Part shown: positions 1 through 8,439 of the stretch, in pieces
Layout: every line of letters begins with the position of its first letter
How positions within the stretch are numbered: position 1 is the first letter of the stretch
Origin: Methanobacteriota archaeon
GTDB taxonomy: Archaea > Thermoplasmatota > Thermoplasmata > UBA10834
Direction: 5' to 3'
DNA length: 46,529 bases
NCBI GenBank assembly: GCA_020725925.1
Contig: DYTN01000012.1
Span: forward strand, 1 to 46,529
Translations under genes and position numbers: made by a program
The notes under the pieces: generated by a model
Told to the model about the DNA's origin: nothing
Databases searched by the model: none
The model's input: only the letters and a program-made list of their open reading frames with translations

Positions 1-1
1 G

Positions 2-289
2 AGGGACATAGCGGTCAACTACCTCACCCACACCTTCCAATCGTTCCACGCCTCCGTGATGGTCTCCGTGCTCGCGAGGAGCCGGAACCACCTGAATGCG
101 TTCGTGGACCACTACATCAGGCCTCTGGAGGGTGTCGTGGAGGCTGACATAACGCGGATAAGCAAGACGATGCGGCTCGTGTCGCCTGAGGTGTGGGAGA
201 AGTCCGTGGGGCCGTATCTCGTCGCGCCGGGCGGAAAGCCGATCAAGGATATCGATGCGGACGACGACAGCCTGATCGCGGCGTGCTAG
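2..289 (+). CDS. Lrp/AsnC-like regulator, C-terminal fragment (5' truncated by window edge)
   Basis: The reading frame is open to the left edge, so only the last 95 or so residues are seen. The segment with HLNAFVDHYIRPLEGV followed by EADITRISKTMRLV has the layout of the C-terminal ligand-binding (RAM/ACT-like) domain of Lrp/AsnC regulators: a helix, a Gly-Val turn, then a beta strand. The helix-turn-helix domain would lie outside the window. The protein ends in an acidic tail and stops at TAG. It is encoded just upstream of a class III aminotransferase on the same strand, a common place for archaeal Lrp-type regulators of amino-acid genes; control of that neighbour is inference. The family call rests on a short fragment and is moderate. 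Confidence 0.5.
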   Translation, partial: RDIAVNYLTHTFQSFHASVMVSVLARSRNHLNAFVDHYIRPLEGVVEADITRISKTMRLVSPEVWEKSVGPYLVAPGGKPIKDIDADDDSLIAAC

Positions 290-550
290 CTGCTGCTATC
301 CGCGGGAGCACGAGCGATTCTCGAACATCCCTAGTCGAATTCCTTCGTTGTTCGCTGATTAGCGATGTAGTTGGGCGAGTAACAAAGGCCAGGCTGGGTT
401 CACGCATACCGGATATCTCCCTGCAACAACCTTTTTCACGATGTTATTCATACCCTCCCCCCAATGCACACTGGCCGTCTGCGCAGCAGGCCAGCTGCCA
501 CCGAGCGTGATTCCTTGACGAAGAGCTGGAGACTGAAGGGCCCGAGAATA

Positions 551-1864
551 ATGGTGGAGCCGCCTGGGCCGAAGTCGAAAGCTGCGATGAAGAGAAAGGA
601 GGAGTTCGTGACCGGTGGTCTCGGGGTCGGCCTTCCGGCTGAGATAGATGTTGCTGAGGGGCCGTTCCTGCGGGACGTCGACGGGAACGTGTACCTGGAC
701 TTCACTGTCGGCCTAGGAGTGCTCAACAGCGGGCACAGGCCGAAAGAGGTGCTGAGAGCCTGGAAGCACCAAATCGACAGGCTCGACCACATCTGCGCCA
801 TGGTCTCGATGTATGAGCCATACCTCCGACTTGCGGAGGAGCTGTCGCGGATATGCCCCGGCAGCCTGAAGAAGAGCCTGATCTTGAACAGCGGCTCCGA
901 GGCCATCGAGAATTCCGTGAAGATAGCAAGGGCGTACAACAAGAAGAGGTGGCTCGTGTCGTATGCCACCGGATACCACGGCAGGACCTATCTCGGGATC
1001 TCGCTCATGGGCAAGGAGAAGCCGTTTCGCGAGGGTTTCGGACCTTTGCTTCCGAACGTGAAGCTGGTGGACTTCGCATACTGTTACAGGTGCCACCTGA
1101 GCCTGGAGTATCCCTCGTGCGGTCTTGCCTGCGCGGACCTTATCGAGAAGGCTGTCGCCGCTCCGGAGCTGAAGGACGATGTCTGCTGCCTCGTCATGGA
1201 GCCTGTCGAGGGTGCTGGCGGGTTCATCAACCCTCCTCCAGGGTACTGGGAACGGATCAAGCAGATCTGCGACGACAATGGAATCGTGTTCATCGACGAT
1301 GAGATACAGACGGGCTTCGGGAGGACCGGGAAGCTCTTCGGGATCGGGCACTGGAAGGTCGAACCGGATCTCGTTGCCACTGGCAAGTCGCTGTCCATGG
1401 GGCTGCCGATCGGCGCCGTGACCGGCAAGGATGAGATCATGTCTGCACCCGCCTCTGCAAGCCTGGGTAGTACCTACGGCGGAAGCCCGATCTGCTGCGC
1501 AGGCGCCTTGGAGGCCATCAAGCTGGCCAAGAGGGCGTTGCCGAATGTGAGAATGATTCACAGCGTCGAGAAGAAGCGCCTCAACGAATGGAAGGAGCGG
1601 TTCGAGGCCGTCGGCGATGCGAGAGGGTTGGGGGCAATGATGGGTATCGAGCTCGTCAAGACGAAGAAGAGGAAGGAGCCCGCTGCCAAGCTCTCCCGCG
1701 ACATCCAACTCAACTGCTTCAGGAAGGGCCTCTATGTGTCCTCCGGAGGCTACTTCAACAATGTGTTGAGGCTGCATCCTCCGCTCACGATCACGAAGAG
1801 GTTACTGGAGACGGGCCTCGGGATTCTGGAGAATGCTCTCGAGGAAGAGATCAAGGGCCTGTGA
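551..1864 (+). CDS. class III PLP-dependent aminotransferase / amino-acid racemase-like
   Basis: A protein of about 437 residues of the ornithine/4-aminobutyrate aminotransferase fold. Visible features from ATG 551: the LNSGSEAIENSVKIAR segment (phosphate site, about 112-127), YHGRT (142-146), the PLP-binding aspartate region FIDDEIQTGFGRTG (247-260) and the Schiff-base lysine in ATGKSLSMG (Lys279). A cysteine cluster (CYRC at 178-181, C190, C194) is typical of archaeal members of this branch, which in Thermococcales includes ornithine aminotransferase and broad-specificity amino-acid racemases (established knowledge), so exact substrate is open. An in-frame ATG at 464 would add 29 low-complexity residues; I prefer 551 because family homology begins soon after it, though no strong Shine-Dalgarno is visible. 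Convergent with the D-aminoacylase gene; a racemase role would fit D-amino-acid metabolism. Confidence 0.85.
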   Translation: MVEPPGPKSKAAMKRKEEFVTGGLGVGLPAEIDVAEGPFLRDVDGNVYLDFTVGLGVLNSGHRPKEVLRAWKHQIDRLDHICAMVSMYEPYLRLAEELSRICPGSLKKSLILNSGSEAIENSVKIARAYNKKRWLVSYATGYHGRTYLGISLMGKEKPFREGFGPLLPNVKLVDFAYCYRCHLSLEYPSCGLACADLIEKAVAAPELKDDVCCLVMEPVEGAGGFINPPPGYWERIKQICDDNGIVFIDDEIQTGFGRTGKLFGIGHWKVEPDLVATGKSLSMGLPIGAVTGKDEIMSAPASASLGSTYGGSPICCAGALEAIKLAKRALPNVRMIHSVEKKRLNEWKERFEAVGDARGLGAMMGIELVKTKKRKEPAAKLSRDIQLNCFRKGLYVSSGGYFNNVLRLHPPLTITKRLLETGLGILENALEEEIKGL

Positions 1865-1892
1865 CGCTCCTCATCGACAAATGCTAGCAGGA

Positions 1893-3503
1893 TCACGAAT
1901 TGCCGGGCTTGTGCCTAAGCACCTGTCCTGCCAGCGCTCCTGTGTATTTGCCATCGTCCACGGTGACGGCCCCGTTGACTATCACCGTGTGGATGCCCTC
2001 GGGGAAGGTCTGCGGTGATTCGAATGTGGCAGTATCCCGGATGGTGTCAGGGTCGAAGATCACTATGTCGGCGGCAAGACCACTGGCAAGTATTCCCCTG
2101 TCCTTGAGCCCCATCCTTTCAGCAGGCCACGAGGTCATCTTCCGGATCGCCTCTTCTAGTGAGAAGAGGCCCTTCTCGAGAGCATAGCGCCTGATGACAC
2201 GTGGGAACGTGCCGTAGGCCCTCGGGTGCACCGCACACTGCCCCATTGGCCCACTTGGTGATTCGGCACTTCCGTCGGATCCTATTGAGGCCAAGGGGTT
2301 TCTGATGACTGTCTCGACATCTGCTTCTATTATGTCGTGGAAAATCGCATCGAGCTGCAGGTCCTCCTCGACGAGAAGGTCGAAGGCCGCGTCAGCCGGA
2401 GTCTTGCCGAGGATGCTAGCAATCTCCGCCACAGACCTATTCTCGAATCGCTTGTTTGCCTCCTGTCTGAAGCCAATGACGTTCGTTTTCTCCCAGCCGC
2501 ATTCGGCGATGCTGTCCTCCCATTCGGTCGTCTGCTTTCCGATGGATTCCTTGAGTCGAAGCCTCGCGGCAGGATCCTTGATCCTCGCCAATACCTCCTC
2601 CCTGCCCCCTTCTCTCGCCCAAGGAGGAAGAATCGTGTCGAAAGATGTGCTCGAGGCGGTGTAGGGATGCGCGTCATATGCGATGTCCACTCCCTCTTCC
2701 CGAGCGGCCTCAATCAGCCAGATGGTCTCATTTGCCCTGCCCCAGCTAGACCTGCCCTCCACCTTGTGATGAGATATCTGGACTCTCACGCGGGCCTCCC
2801 GGCCGATTCGAATGGCCTCCTCGACCGCTGGAATCACCGTCGTGCCCTCGCCTCGGATGTGGCTGGCGTACATCCCACCGAAGGATGCGCATGTGGATGC
2901 GAGAGATATCAGCTCCTCCGTGGAGGCGTAGCAGCCCGGAGCGTAGATGAGTCCAGACGACAGGCTATATGCCCCTTGGAGCATGCTATCGGCCAGGAGA
3001 CGGTTCATGTGGTCCAGATGGTCCGCAGTGGCCTTCACATTTCCAGCGCCTATCACGCACCGTCTGAGCGTTTCCGCCCCGACAAGAGTCGCCACGTTGA
3101 CCGAGGTTCATGCTGCCGACAGCCTCCGGAAGTATTCGTCGAGCGAGCTCCAGTCGACATCCACATGCAGCCTCTCAGCAAGGCGAAACGCCTCTTCTCG
3201 CGCTTGGCCCAACAGGGGCGCTGGCGAGCTGCCGCAGTTGCCCGCGAGCTCAGTCGTGACTCCCTGCATGATCTTGCTCTCGGCCAGCGGGTTCGCCAGT
3301 AGCGCAAGTTCGGAATGGGAGTGTATGTCTATGAACCCTGGACAGACGACCATCCCTTTGGCATCGATGATTCTCGACGCTTCTTCCTCCAAGGCTTTGT
3401 GGACGCTGACGATCTCTGCGCCATCGATTGCGACGTCCAGTAGAGCGCTCGGTGCCCCTGTCCCGTCGATGACTCTTCCGTCCTTTATCAGGACTTCGAA
3501 CAA
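1893..3503 (-). pseudogene. N-acyl-D-amino-acid deacylase (D-aminoacylase) interrupted by an in-frame TGA
   Basis: Metal-dependent amidohydrolase of about 536 codons that removes acyl groups from N-acyl-D-amino acids. The N-terminal part (3503 down to 3111) has the metal motif GFIDIHSHSEL and an NCGSS segment; the C-terminal part (3095 down to 1893) has GGMYASHIRGEG, ISHHKVEG, the SDG motif and HPRAYGTFPRV, all D-aminoacylase hallmarks. The two parts are in the same frame and separated only by one TGA at 3108-3110, within LSAA-stop-TSVNVATLVG, with no frameshift or missing sequence. In family members known to me this place is often Arg, so CGA to TGA is the simplest change. It may be a recent pseudogene, a sequence error, or readthrough. 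TGA is an ordinary stop elsewhere in the window. The flanking class III aminotransferase/racemase-like gene suggests a D-amino-acid salvage pair. Confidence 0.8.
3108..3110 (-). other. in-frame TGA inside the D-aminoacylase frame
   Basis: On the minus strand the codons read gca TGA acc tcg gtc aac, giving AA-stop-TSVN. Both sides are clear D-aminoacylase sequence in the same frame. The only nearby restart is a GTG at 3095, which would give a protein lacking the metal-binding HSH motif. Confidence 0.85.
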
Positions 3504-3642
3504 CGCTCGCTCCTCCTAGCGGTCCGGCATATCCAGTGGCGCATGCTGAGGAATCCAGAGCATCTCATATAACAGTTCCTAGCCATGTCCTTCTTCGGAT
3601 GGTGACGGAGACGAAGAAGCGCCCTTCACCGACTAACCCGAG

Positions 3643-4083
3643 CTATCTTGAAAGTCCCCTGGCCCAGTTTGCTGCGCGCTCGAGCTCTCCTTCTTTGAGC
3701 GGGCCTTTCTTGCCTTTGACGTAGAACGGCTCGGGAGGCGAGCTCTGGACGCCGCCCTTTGACACCAGATTCTCCCCGATCTTCTCCGCGGCGAAGCCGA
3801 AGACCCTGACGAACTTGCCCGAGTATCTGGTATCGAACGTGGCGAACTTGAGGCCCTTCACGGCAGTGCCTGGAATCCTGACAAGGAAGTCCTGCATCGG
3901 CTCTGATGGCCTTCCGCCCAGGGTCGGGGAGCCGACGATCAACAAATCGATCTGGCCCAATCTGGCTGGGTCCACCTCGTTCACCCGAACTACCTTTGTT
4001 TCACCAGCCAACGCACCGCCGACGGCTTCAGCGATCTTCTGTGTGTTTCCGTAGACGGAATCGTAGACCACCAGTACTCTCGT
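3643..4083 (-). CDS. flavodoxin-family protein, probable ACG start
   Basis: Small FMN-binding electron carrier of about 146 residues. The phosphate-binding loop VYDSVYGNTQKIAEAV lies at the extreme N-terminus, followed by GSPTLGGRPSE (the second FMN loop) and FDTRYSG. With a conventional start the protein would begin at GTG 4071, cutting the first beta strand. Upstream, GGAGGG is followed by five bases and then ACG at 4081-4083, giving the textbook flavodoxin start (M)RVLVVYDSVYGNT. I therefore place the start at ACG 4083; the frame upstream contains no ATG, GTG or TTG at a useful distance. It could be a rare start codon, a mutated ATG, or a base error. Monocistronic, ending 139 bases from the D-aminoacylase start. 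Confidence 0.8.
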   Translation of the reverse strand, partial: TRVLVVYDSVYGNTQKIAEAVGGALAGETKVVRVNEVDPARLGQIDLLIVGSPTLGGRPSEPMQDFLVRIPGTAVKGLKFATFDTRYSGKFVRVFGFAAEKIGENLVSKGGVQSSPPEPFYVKGKKGPLKEGELERAANWARGLSR

Positions 4084-4183
4084 GAAAACCCTCCATCTAC
4101 CCGATGGTGTCTGTAAGCATTCTGATGGTACTTCAAACCACGCAGACGTGGGCGCCTGTCGCTCTGGAACTAGTACGGGGACA

Positions 4184-4196
4184 TGCCAGGTGAAGG
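4184..4196. repeat. partial copy of the rnpB 3'-end sequence (13 bp)
   Basis: TGCCAGGTGAAGG matches bases 10164-10176, the terminal P1 strand of the RNase P RNA gene, exactly and in the same orientation. It sits in the gap between the flavodoxin gene and the first low-GC gene, so it may mark an outer, older edge of the island. Confidence 0.6.
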
Positions 4197-4236
4197 GCTT
4201 AGGCCGCTAGGATGTGTTTGCGTCTGGGCAGAAGGC

Positions 4237-4731
4237 TCAGCTCTCCCGGTATTTCAGCACGAATGTTAGAACCCTCGCAGGAGATTGCGCCATTTCATAC
4301 CTTCCTAAGCGTGGTCTCGCAAGCCAAATTGGCTTCCACAAGCTCATCAAGACAACAACCGTGGATATGCATCCAATCAGGAATCCCAGCCTCGGTTGAA
4401 TGACGGGTGAGATGCCATCGAGCACAGGGTCGTCAAACGAAGCAAGAATGGTCAGGACGAATGCGGATAATCCCGTCAGTTGCACTATGCCTGCCAGCGG
4501 CGAGATCAGAACCAAGGCGGTCCCAATTGCGAACAACAACGCCTGATAGAAGCATGGACCGCCGTCCAGCATGAACATCAGATCGGGGAACATCCAAGGG
4601 GTCCTTGGACTGGGCATGGACGGTGGGATGTATAGCCAGATTGCAGGGAATGAGACAAAACCAATGATTGCTCCCGCTAGTGTAAGAACGTTGACTCGGA
4701 GCTTCATTCGCTTGCGACTGAGTGTTGTCAC
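4237..4731 (-). CDS. uncharacterised membrane protein
   Basis: Predicted protein of 164 residues, no family recognised. Hydrophobic stretches at about 13-33, 60-82, 85-100 and 112-132 suggest four transmembrane helices with a basic C-terminal tail (ARPRLGRYEM...). Codon use is A/T-richer than in the flanking chromosome. ATG 4731 is used; a second in-frame ATG (residue 9, before KLRVN) is possible. It lies alone between two partial or full copies of the rnpB 3' end (4184 and 4854), so it may be the cargo of a small cassette. No function can be assigned. Confidence 0.6.
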   Translation of the reverse strand: MTTLSRKRMKLRVNVLTLAGAIIGFVSFPAIWLYIPPSMPSPRTPWMFPDLMFMLDGGPCFYQALLFAIGTALVLISPLAGIVQLTGLSAFVLTILASFDDPVLDGISPVIQPRLGFLIGCISTVVVLMSLWKPIWLARPRLGRYEMAQSPARVLTFVLKYRES

Positions 4732-4853
4732 TGATTTGGATTAGGCCGGGGCATTCATAGTGTTTTCGCTGCCGTTGACTTTGCAGGCAATCCGAAAGGA
4801 AGCATTCAGAGGAGAGCACAGACTTGGACCTTGACTGGAAGGAAAACAATGAA

Positions 4854-4875
4854 GTGCCAGGTGAAGGACATAAGC
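4854..4875. repeat. direct repeat of the rnpB 3' end (candidate attR)
   Basis: Twenty-two bases here, containing CCAGGTGAAGGACATAAG, are identical to 10163-10184, which is the 3' terminus of the RNase P RNA gene on the minus strand. Orientation is the same, so the 5.3 kb between them is bounded by direct repeats. This is the pattern left when an element integrates at the 3' end of an RNA gene and regenerates the gene end. Similarity continues weakly for another 15 bases. Confidence 0.8.
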
Positions 4876-4967
4876 TCCTCTATGTCCCCTACCTCCCAAT
4901 TTATGTCCCTCACCTGAGTCCGTCCAGCAACTTTTCTTTGGTGGGGGACATAAACCCGCTTATGTTC
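4858..4967. repeat. inverted-repeat cluster built from rnpB 3'-end motifs
   Basis: CAGGTGAAGGACATAA (4858-4873) is followed by its near-perfect reverse complement TTATGTCCCTCACCTG (4901-4916, 15 of 16), and then a second pair GGACATAA (4946-4953) and TTATGTTC (4960-4967). A shorter dyad GGACATA/TATGTCC also lies at 4867-4887. The cluster occupies most of the noncoding stretch 4732-5243. It could be stacked att remnants, a recombinase-binding region, or a hairpin in an RNA; no gene is visible in this stretch. Confidence 0.65.
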
Positions 4968-5043
4968 TCTAGATTTGGTGGAGTCGCTTTTCCTTTCCTA
5001 TGGTTTTTTCCGAGAAGAGGCTCAAACGCCCAGCCATGACAAA

Positions 5044-5060
5044 GGTGACATATAGAGGGA
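5044..5060 (+). promoter_or_regulatory. possible TATA region for the HAF-repeat protein
   Basis: The sequence GGTGACATATAGAGGG contains a TATA-like CATATAG preceded by purines. It is about 190 bases upstream of the translation start, implying a long leader if used. Weak evidence. Confidence 0.3.
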
Positions 5061-5243
5061 TTACGATTGCCATTTGGCCAAGTCATTACTTGGGTGCGTT
5101 CGACGGGGGAACAGTGTAGCAGGGTACAGTATAGGGATTTCAGTCCTCTCATTTGCTATGCGGACAATCCTTTCTCCTCCAATCTTGCGATCCACACAGG
5201 GCGGATTCTTGGATTTCACGGCCAAGAACTGGAGGAAATTGGG

Positions 5244-7850
5244 ATGAACAGAGGCAGAATTGGGGGCATGAGAAAGGTAGGTTGTGTGATTCTTTGCATT
5301 GTGATGTGTTGCACAGCAGTTGCTGTGCTCGGTGGGCGGAGTTCCGCCCAAGGGGTACTCGTAGACCTGGGCACACTCGGTGGAACAACCAGCTGGGCAT
5401 ATGACATAAACGGTTTGGGACAGATTGTAGGGCAAAGTGGTTATGCGACTGCTTCGGCGACTTCTTCCTTGTGGACTCCTCCCGGGTTCGTGATTGACCC
5501 AAAGGATACCAACAGTGACGGAGTGCCGGATCTCTGGAATGAGGATGTTAGTCCCGCGGATGGCGCGAATGACTTGATGCACCCCATTGGGGACCTTGGC
5601 GGGAATGGGGCTCAGCCTTGGGCCATCAACAGCATGGAGTCGGAAGTGACTGGCTTCTCGCTTACGCCAACCGAGGAGCGTAGAGCATACTTGCTCACGC
5701 CTGAGGATTCTAACTGGGACGGAGTTCCAGATACTTGGAACAAGGATGCAAACGGGGATGGCGTCAACGACCTAATGCAGGACCTTGGGACTCTCGGAGG
5801 AGCAAACAGCTGGGGGCTGGACATCAACAATCTGGGAATGGTGGTTGGAGCCAGCGAAATCGCACCCGAATCCTCAGAACCTCATGGCTTCTGCAGTCTA
5901 GAAACGACACTTCAGGTCAAACACATTCTCCCACCAAACGGTGGCAATCCTGGCCTGTGGGATATCTCTCCCGTATTGGGGTATAGTGAATCATGGGACG
6001 GGTACGTCGTCTTCTATGAGATGGAGACACCATATCAATACGATCAGGACTTTCTTGCCATTACCGAATTTGATGAGAGCGGTCTTGTCGATACGTTAAT
6101 CTTCCATGGTCCTCCTGGAGGCGATTTGCAGGTTGGTGATGTCGCTGGTGACGTCGTCGTGTGGAATCAGACTATCTATAGCGGTGAACAGTCGATCAAC
6201 TGGGTGACCATTGGCGGACCCCAGGGAATCATACCGGGAGGGCAGGGGTCAGTTCGCATGTGTGGCGACACCCTCGTCTGGTGCACTGAAGTTGAATCGC
6301 AATCGCTGGTCTGGATTTACGATATCGGCTTTGCTGCGACATACCCTGGCGTATATATGCCCGAATGCATCTCTGAGATCGAGAACGGAGTCTATTGGCC
6401 TTCGGGCTATTCTGTGGACATTGGGGACCAGTATGTTGTGTGGAAACAGTACGATGAAGGCCAATATGACATATACGCATTCGACTTGAGAAGTTATGTT
6501 GAGCCTTGGTGGGGCAGGCCCCATGATATCATTCAGGTCACTTCTACGCCCGGGACCGACGAGGATGAACCGGCGACAGAAGGGCCGCGGATCGTGTGGC
6601 AAGCCCAAGACATAGGAGCCGCGAGCACGCGTATTGAAGCATGCAACATGGACACTGGCAAGTTCTTCACCGTCGTCGACAACGGCGCTGGCAATTACAG
6701 ACCCAGCATTTCTGGCGATTTGATAGCATACGATTCGACATTCACAGGCAACCCACTCACAGACAACCTTGATGTATGGGTATTCAGAATTTCCGACCGC
6801 TGTCACTATCAGGTTACTACTGATTGGTTTGACCAGTACTCAAACGACATATTCGGCAACTTCATTGCATATGTCGACGCATACGACACGTATTCTATAC
6901 CCACATATCCGTTCTTTGCCTGGTATACGACTATCCGAGTTGACTCGCTCACGTTTGTGAATCCGATGATGGACCTTGGTACCCTCGGAGGTGCCGAGAG
7001 CATTGCGTTGAGCATAAATGATCTGGGGGATGTCGTTGGGTGGTCTAGCACAAAGGAAAATGCCATCCACGCATTCTTGATCCAACCGCGTGACCTGGAC
7101 AGCGATGGCACCCCCGAAACGTGGAACCGAGACCTCAACCGTGATGGAGTCAATGATTTCATGCAGGATTTGACCCCTCTTGGTCCTCATAGCAGCGCGC
7201 AAAGCATAAACAACGCGAGGCAGATTGTTGGGTCGATGTACTATTTGCCCAACACTCATGCATTCAAGTGGGATGGCGGCTCAATGATGGATCTTGGCAC
7301 ACTGGGAGGGGACTACAGCGAGGCAATCAAGAACAATGACATGTGTAAGGTTGTAGGGGTCAGCAAGACGTCCACGGGCGCGATTCACCCATTCTTGTTC
7401 GATGGTAACACAATGAACGATTTGGGGTTCTCCGGTTATGCTAGGGGCATGAATGACCTGGATCAAGTCGTCGGATTCTCTTTTACAGCAGGAGCGGTCC
7501 GAGCCTGGTTATGGTTGTCGAAAGAGACTCCTCTGCCCCCGAGCGACTTGATTGATGACCTTAGGGATGACATCGATGACCTCGCTCCCCCTGGTCCAGG
7601 CCAATCGCCCGAACCGGGCGAGCCACCACCGGTCCTGACCTGGGGACAGGCGAACAGCCTGAACCATAAGTTGGATGCCGCCCTGTATCAGTGGCTAGTG
7701 AGGGAGAACGTGAAGGCTGCGACAAACATCCTAGGCGCCTTCGTCAACGAGGTCGAGTCCCTGGTGAGTGAGGGCGTGCTGACGGAATATCTGGGGAGCC
7801 TGCTGATCGGCAAAGCCAACGCGATCGCAGCGGCGATACAACCTTCTTGA
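5244..7850 (+). CDS. secreted HAF-repeat / beta-propeller / FIMAH-domain protein
   Basis: Large exported protein of about 868 residues. Start ATG 5244 follows GGAGG (5231-5235) with an 8-base gap; an in-frame opening further upstream lacks this signal. Residues 1-36 form a signal peptide (basic start, hydrophobic core, ending SSAQG). HAF repeats of the form DLGTLGG...INxLGxVVG occur before and after a central region, about seven in all. Central residues (about 235-585) have repeated WIYDIG/YAFDLRS/VWVFRIS blades resembling TolB-like propellers. Three Asp-rich loops (for example SNWDGVPDTWNKDANGDGVND) look like calcium-binding dockerin/thrombospondin-3 elements. The last 100 residues, after a Pro-rich linker, match the FIMAH module (KLDAAL...AATNILGAFVNEVESL...LIGKANAIAAAI). 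No membrane anchor is seen, so it is probably secreted or cell-wall bound. A/T-rich codon use and the att-like repeats indicate acquired DNA. Confidence 0.85.
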   Translation: MNRGRIGGMRKVGCVILCIVMCCTAVAVLGGRSSAQGVLVDLGTLGGTTSWAYDINGLGQIVGQSGYATASATSSLWTPPGFVIDPKDTNSDGVPDLWNEDVSPADGANDLMHPIGDLGGNGAQPWAINSMESEVTGFSLTPTEERRAYLLTPEDSNWDGVPDTWNKDANGDGVNDLMQDLGTLGGANSWGLDINNLGMVVGASEIAPESSEPHGFCSLETTLQVKHILPPNGGNPGLWDISPVLGYSESWDGYVVFYEMETPYQYDQDFLAITEFDESGLVDTLIFHGPPGGDLQVGDVAGDVVVWNQTIYSGEQSINWVTIGGPQGIIPGGQGSVRMCGDTLVWCTEVESQSLVWIYDIGFAATYPGVYMPECISEIENGVYWPSGYSVDIGDQYVVWKQYDEGQYDIYAFDLRSYVEPWWGRPHDIIQVTSTPGTDEDEPATEGPRIVWQAQDIGAASTRIEACNMDTGKFFTVVDNGAGNYRPSISGDLIAYDSTFTGNPLTDNLDVWVFRISDRCHYQVTTDWFDQYSNDIFGNFIAYVDAYDTYSIPTYPFFAWYTTIRVDSLTFVNPMMDLGTLGGAESIALSINDLGDVVGWSSTKENAIHAFLIQPRDLDSDGTPETWNRDLNRDGVNDFMQDLTPLGPHSSAQSINNARQIVGSMYYLPNTHAFKWDGGSMMDLGTLGGDYSEAIKNNDMCKVVGVSKTSTGAIHPFLFDGNTMNDLGFSGYARGMNDLDQVVGFSFTAGAVRAWLWLSKETPLPPSDLIDDLRDDIDDLAPPGPGQSPEPGEPPPVLTWGQANSLNHKLDAALYQWLVRENVKAATNILGAFVNEVESLVSEGVLTEYLGSLLIGKANAIAAAIQPS

Positions 7851-7963
7851 CTGAAAGTGTACCTGTTCTGAATCCGGGAACGGGCCGAAACCTCCTTCTT
7901 ATTGCTTTTCTCGCCTTTCCATCCCTATTGTCTTTCCTCGGCGGTCTTCCCTAGGAAACCATT

Positions 7964-8242
7964 ATGGGACAAAACAAACGTAGCCAATTCGGTGGTGGTT
8001 TGAGGAAAGGAGCTGGAGCAATCGCAATTGGAGTCGCGGTATGGATTGGAGGAATCATCTTCTCCGTAGCAGTGACAGCTACGGTTGAAGGGATGAACCC
8101 AGACTGGGAGACGCAAACAACCCCGTCAAACTACATAGGCGCGCAGGTGACTATACTAACAATGTTCCTGTCTTACATTCCTTTCGCAATAGTTGGCTCT
8201 TGCTTCGTCCTACCCGGTATGACAGCCCGATTGAGAAGCTGA
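7964..8242 (+). CDS. small membrane protein, unknown
   Basis: Predicted protein of 92 residues beginning ATG 7964, not recognised. A glycine-rich basic N-terminus is followed by two hydrophobic segments (about 17-40 and 60-84), suggesting two transmembrane helices. No Shine-Dalgarno is evident. It lies 113 bases after the HAF-repeat gene on the same strand, inside the candidate island. Being short and unsupported by a family, it may not be expressed. Confidence 0.45.
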   Translation: MGQNKRSQFGGGLRKGAGAIAIGVAVWIGGIIFSVAVTATVEGMNPDWETQTTPSNYIGAQVTILTMFLSYIPFAIVGSCFVLPGMTARLRS

Positions 8243-8439
8243 CCTGAGACTCATACCCCTTCCAGATTCCCAATTGAGCCAGTATCTCAGCTCTTGTGGA
8301 TGCCTCTGGCTACCTCGTTTTGCCCATTGCTGAGTGAATCTGTTCAGCTCAACACAAGTCTTCTTCCGCTTCATTTCTAGCAAAGAGACTAAGGATAGGA
8401 ATGTGATTCCTGGATAGTCTTCGGTTGGAAGGTCAATCG

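Noticed and set aside
290-550. Gene or RNA in the gap after the Lrp-like fragment
   Set aside because: No convincing frame, RNA fold or repeat; probably the promoter region of the aminotransferase, without a clear TATA box.
713-1777. Long frame antisense to the class III aminotransferase
   Set aside because: Low-complexity shadow of a well-supported gene.
3108-3110. Selenocysteine at the TGA codons
   Set aside because: Neither protein family is known to use Sec, no SECIS-like element was recognised, and TGA ends ordinary genes in the window.
5350-7500. DNA tandem repeats in the HAF-repeat gene
   Set aside because: The repetition is at protein level (HAF motifs); the bases diverge too far for a DNA repeat or CRISPR-like array.
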